From Streptomyces sp. B3I8 (lineage in GTDB: Bacteria > Actinomycetota > Actinomycetes > Streptomycetales > Streptomycetaceae): a stretch of DNA of 64,000 nucleotides. The notes under the pieces are model-generated. The model did not search any database. It saw only the letters and a program-made list of their open reading frames with translations, and was not told the origin of the DNA. Positions 59,501 to 64,000 of this stretch are shown here, piece by piece. Location of the stretch: NCBI RefSeq assembly GCF_030816915.1, contig NZ_JAUSYN010000002.1:4601501-4665500 (forward strand), read 5' to 3'. The first letter of the stretch is position 1. Every line of letters begins with the position of its first letter. A program made the position numbers and the translations under genes.

Positions 59501-60392
59501 CGTGCCGGGCGGCGCTCGGCTCACCCCGGAGGAGGCCCGCACGCTCGCCTCCTGGGACCGCGACCTCGACGCGCTCACCGGGGAGCTGCTGCGGGCCCGC
59601 GCGAGCGTCACCGAGGTCGTCCTCCCGGCCTCGCTGACCGCGTCGCAGCTGATGAGGCTGGCCGCGGACCCGGACGGGCTGGCGCAGGAGCTGGCCCGCC
59701 CGATGCCCCGTCCCCCGCAGCCCGCCGCCCGGCGGGGCACCCGGTTCCACGCCTGGGTCGAAACCCGGTTCGAGGCCCTGCGGCTGCCGATGCTCGAACC
59801 CGACGAGCTGCCGGGCACCGAGGCGGAGATCGCCGACGAACGCGACCTGGAGACCCTCAAGGAGGCCTTCGCACGCACGCCGTACGCCCACCGGGCCCCG
59901 TACCGCGTGGAGGCTCCCTTCCAACTCGGCATCGCCGGACGTGTCGTGCGCGGCCGCATCGACGCGGTCTACCGCGACGGCGAGGGAGACGCGGCGACGT
60001 ACGAGATCGTCGACTGGAAGACCAACCGGGCGCACACCGCCGATCCGCTGCAGCTGGCCGTGTACCGGCTGGCCTGGGCCGAGCAGCAGGGCGTGCCCCT
60101 GGAGCGGGTCACGGCCGCGTTCGTGTACGTGCGCGGCGGCGAGGTCGTACGGCCGCCGGACCTGCCCGGCCGCGCCGAACTGGAACGGCTGCTCGGCGCC
60201 GGCGAGAACCCCGTGCCGGCCGCCGAGGAGAACCCGGCGCCGGCCACCGGGACATCCACGTCGCCGGACCGCGGCGACGGGCCGTACGGCGGCGGCACCG
60301 AAACGATCACCGGCGAACCCGAAACGCTCACCGACGGTGTGCAGCCGCCCACCGGTGAACCGCCGGGAGGGGATGTCGGCCCAGGCCGTTAG
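56598..60392 (+). CDS. adnB: UvrD/RecB-type helicase-nuclease subunit (AdnB-like)
   Basis: A 1264-residue protein. It shows Walker A AGAGSGKTT (38-46), the FTNKAAGELTERVR motif Ia, LLDEYQDTS Walker B, HKSKGLEWDVVAVPGL and VTFTRPRS motif V-VI. After a 90-residue acidic Pro/Asp/Glu linker (about 850-940, repeats of DEPPYDEP) comes a RecB-family nuclease (GTRFHAWVETRFE, RGRIDAVYR, YEIVDWKTNRA, DPLQLAVYRLAW). It pairs with the upstream gene as the AdnAB break-resection machine; in mycobacteria AdnB is the lead motor. TAGCCT (56586-56591) lies six bases before ATG 56598, suggesting a leaderless start, separate from adnA. Confidence 0.88.
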   Translation: MPARITDPEQLKELLGIPFTPEQTACIIAPPAPQVIVAGAGSGKTTVMAARVVWLVGTGQVAPEQVLGLTFTNKAAGELTERVRKALVRAGVTDPDAIDPDNPPGEPLISTYHAFAGRLLADHGLRIGLEPTSRLLADATRYQLAARVLREAPGPYPALTRSFPDLVSDLLALDSELAEHLIRPEDVQAYDTELLDTLDGVRLGNADLRKVPEAAAARRSLAGLVGRYRAAKRERDLLDFGDQIALSAALAGLPEVGRILRDEFRVVLLDEYQDTSVAQRVLLSGLFGGGSGHPVTAVGDPCQAIYGWRGASVANLDDFPEHFPRADGRPATRQALSENRRSGGRLLDLANGLAAPLRAMHAGVEALRPAPGAERDGQVRCALLRTHTEEIDWIADAIAHLVRTGKEPGEIAVLCRTAGDFAEIQGALVARDVPVEVVGLSGLLHLPEVADLVAVCEVLQDPGANASLVRLLTGPRWRIGPRDLALLGRRARLLVSHTRVDDDDLDVRLAAAVEGVDPTEVVSLADALDTFLELPLEAERADDGLPFSSDARVRFARLAAELRDLRRSLADPLMDVLHRVLAVTGLEVELSASPHALAARRRETLANFLDVAASFAANEPEASLLAFLGFLRTAAQYEKGLDNALPGGENTVKVLTAHKSKGLEWDVVAVPGLVTGTFPSTQGREKWTAQGKVLPHPLRGDADTLPEVESWDSRGLRAFHEAMKEHQLTEELRLGYVTFTRPRSLLLGSGHWWGPSQKKPRGPSGFLTALYEHCAAGHGEIEAWAEPPAEDEENPALLAAAADRAWPLPLDEAALARRRAAAETVLAHLERTASLTPPALVAARPGTAPDPSAHDPSAHEDPDWPPPDDEPPHDSSDEEPPSEFPDEEPSLGPPNDEPPYDEPAFEPPYDEPFPDEDPYAEGPDAGASDAGAPDWDSWSADRPVVPHQASPPEVPAGPERVPRSRRADVPGGARLTPEEARTLASWDRDLDALTGELLRARASVTEVVLPASLTASQLMRLAADPDGLAQELARPMPRPPQPAARRGTRFHAWVETRFEALRLPMLEPDELPGTEAEIADERDLETLKEAFARTPYAHRAPYRVEAPFQLGIAGRVVRGRIDAVYRDGEGDAATYEIVDWKTNRAHTADPLQLAVYRLAWAEQQGVPLERVTAAFVYVRGGEVVRPPDLPGRAELERLLGAGENPVPAAEENPAPATGTSTSPDRGDGPYGGGTETITGEPETLTDGVQPPTGEPPGGDVGPGR

Positions 60393-60402
60393 GCTCGTGG
60401 GT

Positions 60403-61806
60403 ATGAGCACGACCCCGGACAGCGCCGTCCGCACGTACGTCGACCGTCACCGCGCCGCCTTCCTCGACGACCTCATGGAGTGGCTGCGCATCCCGTCGGT
60501 GTCCGCGCAGCCCGAGCACGTCCCGGACGTACGGCGCAGCGCCGAGTGGCTCGCCGCCCGGCTGGCCGGGACCGGCTTCCCGACCGTCGAGGTGTGGCCC
60601 ACCCCGGGCGCCCCCGCCGTCTTCGCCGAGTGGCCCTGCGACGACCCGGAGGCGCCCACCGTGCTGGTCTACGGCCACCACGACGTGCAGCCCGCCGCAC
60701 GCGAGGACGGCTGGGACGGTGACCCCTTCGAACCGGAGATCCGTGACGGCCGCCTGTACGCGCGCGGGGCCGCCGACGACAAGGGGCAGGTGTTCTTCCA
60801 CACGCTGGGCGTGCGCGCGCACCTCGCGGCGACCGGACGTGATGCCCCCGCTGTCCATCTGAAGCTGCTGATCGAGGGCGAGGAGGAGTCGGGCTCCCCG
60901 CACTTCCGCGCCCTCGTCGAGGAGAACGCCGGCCGGCTCGCCGCCGACGCCGTGATCGTCTCCGACACCGGCATGTGGTCCGAGGACACCCCCACCGTGT
61001 GCACGGGCATGCGCGGGCTGGCCGAGTGCGAGATCGTCATGCACGGCCCGGAGCAGGACATCCACTCCGGCTCGTTCGGCGGCGCGGTGCCCAATCCGGC
61101 CACCGCCGTCGCCCGGCTGGTGGCCGCGCTGCACGACGAGCACGCGCGAGTGGCGGTACCCGGCTTCTACGACGGCGTGGCCGAACTCACCGACCGTGAA
61201 CGCGCCCTCTTCGCCGAACTGCCCTTCGACGAGGAGCGCTGGCTGCGCGACGCGCGGTCCACGGCCACCCACGGCGAAGCCGGATACACCACCCTGGAGC
61301 GCGTCTGGGCCCGCCCCACCGCCGAGGTCAACGGCATCGGCGGGGGTTATCAGGGCCCCGGCAGCAAGACCGTCGTCCCGTCCTCGGCGCGCGTCAAGCT
61401 GTCCTTCCGGCTCGTCGACGGACAGGAACCCGAGCACATCGAGAAGGCGGTGCGCGCCTGGGCCGCCGAGCAGGTGCCCGCCGGCATCCGGTGCGAGATC
61501 ACCTTCGGCCCCGCAACCCGCCCGTGCCTGACCCCGCTGGACCATCCGGCGCTGCGCTCGCTCGTGCGGGCGATGGGCCGGGCCTTCGGGCAGCCGATCC
61601 GGTTCACCCGGGAGGGTGGCTCCGGTCCCGCCGCCGACCTTCAGGAGGTGCTGGGCGCCCCGGTACTGTTCCTGGGCATCTCCGTGCCCTCCGACGGCTG
61701 GCACGCGCCGAACGAGAAGGTCGACCTGGACCTGCTGCTCAAGGGCGCCGAGACCGGCGCACACCTGTGGAGCGATCTCGGGGAGAACTGGCGCCATGAG
61801 CGGTGA
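60403..61806 (+). CDS. M20/M25/M40 family metallopeptidase (dipeptidase)
   Basis: A 467-residue di-zinc enzyme: H92-x-D94 (YGHHDVQP), D125/D126 (RGAADDKGQ), catalytic E160-E161 (IEGEEESGS), a dimerisation domain with NGIGGGYQGPGSKTV, and a C-terminal histidine in DGWHAPNEK. It resembles carnosinase/CNDP-type dipeptidases (longer than DapE by about 100 residues), so a cytosolic dipeptidase is more likely than desuccinylase. TAGGCT (60390-60395) ends seven bases before the ATG, consistent with leaderless translation. The physiological substrate is unknown. Confidence 0.9.
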   Translation: MSTTPDSAVRTYVDRHRAAFLDDLMEWLRIPSVSAQPEHVPDVRRSAEWLAARLAGTGFPTVEVWPTPGAPAVFAEWPCDDPEAPTVLVYGHHDVQPAAREDGWDGDPFEPEIRDGRLYARGAADDKGQVFFHTLGVRAHLAATGRDAPAVHLKLLIEGEEESGSPHFRALVEENAGRLAADAVIVSDTGMWSEDTPTVCTGMRGLAECEIVMHGPEQDIHSGSFGGAVPNPATAVARLVAALHDEHARVAVPGFYDGVAELTDRERALFAELPFDEERWLRDARSTATHGEAGYTTLERVWARPTAEVNGIGGGYQGPGSKTVVPSSARVKLSFRLVDGQEPEHIEKAVRAWAAEQVPAGIRCEITFGPATRPCLTPLDHPALRSLVRAMGRAFGQPIRFTREGGSGPAADLQEVLGAPVLFLGISVPSDGWHAPNEKVDLDLLLKGAETGAHLWSDLGENWRHER

Positions 61807-61969
61807 CCGTCCCGCGGGACGGACCGGCCGCCGCGCCCCGCTCCGGGCACGGCACACTGGAGAAGCCGCTCCGGACGCCCGCATTCCGCCGGACCCGCTC
61901 GCCTCCCGCCGTACGTCCCGCTGAACCACCCACCGATCCACCGCCGCACTGGGGGAGTTGGAAGCACCT

Positions 61970-62917
61970 GTGACCACCTGGACCGACCACACCGCCGACC
62001 GCGACCGGCCCGTCTCGCTCACCGCCCCGAGCGGGGTCGACCGGGCCGCCCACCACCGGCTCGACGAGGCATGGCTCGCGGCGGCCTGGAGCCACCCCTC
62101 GACGCGCTGCTTCGTGGTCTCCGGCGGCCAGGTCCTCATCGACGAGACGGAGGACGGCCGCACCGAACTGGTCATGACGCCGTCCTTCGAGGCCCCGCTG
62201 ACCGAGGCGCACCGCTACTTCCTCGGTACGGACGACGACGGGGTGAGCTACTTCGCCCTCCAGAAGGACGCGCTGCCGGGCCGCATCGACCAGTCCGCAC
62301 GCCCTGCCGGGCTGCGCGAAGCGGGGTTGCTGCTGTCGCCGCGGGACGCGGGCCTGATGGTGCACGCGGTCGCCCTGGAGAACTGGCAGCGCCTGCACCG
62401 CTACTGCTCCCGCTGCGGCGAACGCACGGTGATCGCGGCGGCCGGCCACATCCGCCGCTGCCCCGCCTGCGGCGCCGAGCACTACCCACGCACCGACCCC
62501 GCCGTCATCATGGCCGTCACCGACGACCAGGACCGCATCCTGCTCGGCCGCCAGGTGCACTGGCCCGAGGGCCGCTTCTCCACACTCGCGGGCTTCGTCG
62601 AACCGGGGGAGTCCATCGAGCAGTCCGTGCGCCGGGAGGTCTTCGAGGAGGCCGGCATCACCGTCGGCGACGTCCAGTACGTCGCCAGCCAGCCCTGGCC
62701 CTTCCCCTCCAGCCTCATGCTCGGCTTCATGGCCCAGGCCACCGACACCGACATCGACGTCGACGGTGACGAGATCCACGAGGCGCGCTGGTTCTCCCGC
62801 GAGGACCTGCGGGCCGGCTTCGAGTCCGGCGAGGTCCTCCCGCCCTACGGCATCTCCATCGCGGCCCGTCTGATCGAACTGTGGTACGGCAAGCCGCTCC
62901 CGACCAGGGCGGTCTGA
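61970..62917 (+). CDS. nudC: NAD(H) pyrophosphatase / NAD-decapping Nudix hydrolase NudC
   Basis: A 315-residue NudC: N-terminal domain, a four-cysteine zinc ribbon (YCSRCGERT...RRCPACGAEHYPR), the Nudix box GFVEPGESIEQSVRREVFEEAGI-type segment with the REVFEEAG core, and the NADH-specific SQPWPFPSSLM motif. It hydrolyses NADH/NAD+ to NMN(H) and AMP and can remove NAD caps from RNA. GTG 61970 has GGAAG 5 bases upstream; a TTG at 61958 is possible. Order with adnAB, mrx1 and uvrD2 follows the Rv3198c-Rv3202c region. Confidence 0.92.
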   Translation: MTTWTDHTADRDRPVSLTAPSGVDRAAHHRLDEAWLAAAWSHPSTRCFVVSGGQVLIDETEDGRTELVMTPSFEAPLTEAHRYFLGTDDDGVSYFALQKDALPGRIDQSARPAGLREAGLLLSPRDAGLMVHAVALENWQRLHRYCSRCGERTVIAAAGHIRRCPACGAEHYPRTDPAVIMAVTDDQDRILLGRQVHWPEGRFSTLAGFVEPGESIEQSVRREVFEEAGITVGDVQYVASQPWPFPSSLMLGFMAQATDTDIDVDGDEIHEARWFSREDLRAGFESGEVLPPYGISIAARLIELWYGKPLPTRAV

Positions 62918-62943
62918 GACCGTACGCATGACGACGTGCGAAA

Positions 62944-62963
62944 GCCCCCGCTGCTGCGGGGGC
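62944..62963. terminator. Terminator hairpin between nudC and mycoredoxin
   Basis: A perfect 8-base stem GCCCCCGC / GCGGGGGC with a TGCT loop, preceded by AAA (a U run for minus-strand transcripts). It lies between the convergent genes. Confidence 0.7.
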
Positions 62964-62990
62964 CTCCGCAGGGAACCACGGGACCGGCCG

Positions 62991-63245
62991 TCAGGCGGCC
63001 AGCGCCTGCTTGACCTGGGCAAGGGACGGGTTGGTCATCACCGTCTCGGAGCCGGAGGGCGAGACGACCAGAACGGTCGGAACCGTCTGATTGCCCTCGT
63101 TCACCTTCTCCACGAACGCCGCGGACTGCGGGTCCTGCTCGATGTTGATCTCGTTGTAGGAGATGCCCTCACGGTCCATCTGGCTCTTCAACCGACGGCA
63201 GTAGCCGCACCACGTGGTGCTGTACATCGTCACAGTGCCCGACAT
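62991..63245 (-). CDS. Mycoredoxin (Mrx1-type glutaredoxin-like protein)
   Basis: An 84-residue thioredoxin-fold protein. The active site is TTWCGYCRRLK (C13, C16), the CGYC form of mycoredoxin-1, followed by the cis-proline motif NQTVPTVLV. It reduces S-mycothiolated proteins and peroxiredoxins at the expense of mycothiol in actinobacteria. The ATG at 63245 is preceded by a GGGAAGGGG site at some distance; longer frames have unlikely extensions. It is divergent from uvrD2, as at Rv3198A-Rv3198c. Confidence 0.92.
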   Translation of the reverse strand: MSGTVTMYSTTWCGYCRRLKSQMDREGISYNEINIEQDPQSAAFVEKVNEGNQTVPTVLVVSPSGSETVMTNPSLAQVKQALAA

Positions 63246-63442
63246 GTCGGTCCGTACCCCTTCCCTCGCCAATGAGCGGGATGCGTCATTGCTGACGTCC
63301 TGAACGCATGCGCGCGCCCCGGCATTCCCGGGCGGGGCGCTCGCACGGCCGGCACGACAGCGGTCAGTGTTAATACGACTACAGGCGCCTCCCTGTGGAC
63401 AACCCGCCGCATCCGTCCCGCTCGACCTGGCAGCATGGCGGG

Positions 63443-64000
63443 GTGACAGCAGCAACGCATTCCACCCTCTTCCCACGGGTACCGGACTCCGCGGACGCCG
63501 TGCTCGACGGGCTCGACCCCGAACAGCGCGCCGTGGCCACGGCCCTGCACGGACCGGTGTGCGTACTGGCCGGAGCCGGGACGGGCAAGACCCGGGCGAT
63601 CACCCACCGCATCGCCTACGGGGTGCGCGCGGGCATCCTCCAGCCGTCCAGCGTGCTCGCCGTCACCTTCACCAACCGCGCCGCGGGCGAGATGCGCGGC
63701 CGGCTCAGGCAGCTCGGCGCCGTCGGCGTCCAGGCCCGCACATTCCACTCGGCGGCGCTGCGCCAGCTCCAGTACTTCTGGCCGAAGGCGGTCGGCGGCT
63801 CCCTGCCCCGCATCGTCGAGCGCAAGGTCCAACTCGTCGCCGACGCGGCCGCCGCCTCCCGTGTCCGCCTCGACCGCAACGAACTGCGGGACGTCACCGC
63901 CGAGATCGAATGGGCCAAGGTCACCCAGACCGTTCCCGGCGACTACGCCGCGGCGGCAGCCAGGGCCGCCCGCGACACCCCCCGCGACCCCGCCGAGATC
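63443..64000 (+). CDS. uvrD2: UvrD2-like ATP-dependent DNA helicase (partial, 3' end outside window)
   Basis: From GTG 63443 an open frame of 186 codons runs off the window. It shows the Q motif and Walker A of SF1 helicases (LDGLDPEQRAVATA, VLAGAGTGKTRAITHRIA), motif Ia AVTFTNRAAGEMRGRL and motif Ib VQARTFHSAAL. The leading STLFPRVPDSADAVLDGLD is typical of UvrD2 as found next to mycoredoxin. UvrD2 is a 3'-5' helicase with a C-terminal HRDC domain in mycobacteria, not visible here. The start is the first in-frame one after a TGA; a ribosome site is not obvious. Confidence 0.85.
   Translation, partial: MTAATHSTLFPRVPDSADAVLDGLDPEQRAVATALHGPVCVLAGAGTGKTRAITHRIAYGVRAGILQPSSVLAVTFTNRAAGEMRGRLRQLGAVGVQARTFHSAALRQLQYFWPKAVGGSLPRIVERKVQLVADAAAASRVRLDRNELRDVTAEIEWAKVTQTVPGDYAAAAARAARDTPRDPAEI

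Overview
The window is about 64 kb of very GC-rich chromosomal DNA from an actinomycete, most likely Streptomyces. The evidence is strong third-position GC bias (which produces very long antisense shadow frames), frequent GTG starts, many 4-base ATGA/GTGA stop-start overlaps, and a gene set typical of Streptomyces cores. I see no rRNA, tRNA, CRISPR array, insertion sequence, prophage or attachment site.

Left part (1-18,900): a conserved housekeeping block. It holds a partial lytic-transglycosylase-like gene, dapE, a LOG-family nucleosidase, a dihydropteroate-synthase-like gene, a DivIVA-domain protein and tag. An enoyl-CoA hydratase, a DUF3117 protein and an O-methyltransferase follow. Next is an envelope-stress module (ECF sigma factor, zinc anti-sigma factor, HtrA protease, TatB). 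Then come a conserved hypothetical, Mrp, DUF1003, a soluble MgtE/CBS protein, a frameshifted lipoprotein, a conserved hypothetical, CorA and a SUFU-domain protein. The order closely follows the dapE-folP2-tag-sigE-rseA-htrA-tatB-mrp-corA region of Mycobacterium tuberculosis (Rv1202 to Rv1239c).

Middle part (18,900-34,440): an MFS exporter with an upstream palindrome, a DUF6758-like protein, a PHP phosphoesterase, MarC, a 50-residue conserved small protein, an NYN nuclease-like protein and an alpha/beta hydrolase. These are followed by a DEAD-box RNA helicase with a long basic tail, a ferritin-like protein, DUF3107, a TetR regulator, a second hydrolase and a DUF3152 zincin.

Accessory block (34,440-46,180): a 30-residue leader peptide under a strong promoter, apparently translated without a leader, precedes a peptide-type ABC importer (binding protein, two permeases, one fused double ATPase). 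It is followed by a compact cluster of a DUF3492/PelF-like glycosyltransferase, a repeat-bearing membrane protein, an 18-codon ORF, a sugar-nucleotide epimerase and a spherulin-4/GH135-like protein. I read this second cluster as a candidate Pel/galactosaminogalactan-like polysaccharide locus; it is the most interesting system in the window.

Right part (46,180-64,000): moeZ, a TAP-family exported hydrolase, an MprF-type membrane protein with a degenerate kinase-like domain, an alkyltransferase-like DNA-repair protein, adnA/adnB-type helicase-nucleases, an M20 peptidase, nudC, mycoredoxin and the start of uvrD2. This part, together with the RNA helicase-ferritin-DUF3107-TetR-DUF3152 run, follows a second M. 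tuberculosis locus (about Rv3198c to Rv3211), so two loci that are far apart there are joined here.

A recurrent oddity is in-frame tandem repeats in many genes (glycosyltransferase, membrane protein, OppB, OppDF, AdnA, helicase tail, DUF3152, DUF1003), plus several intergenic tandem arrays.
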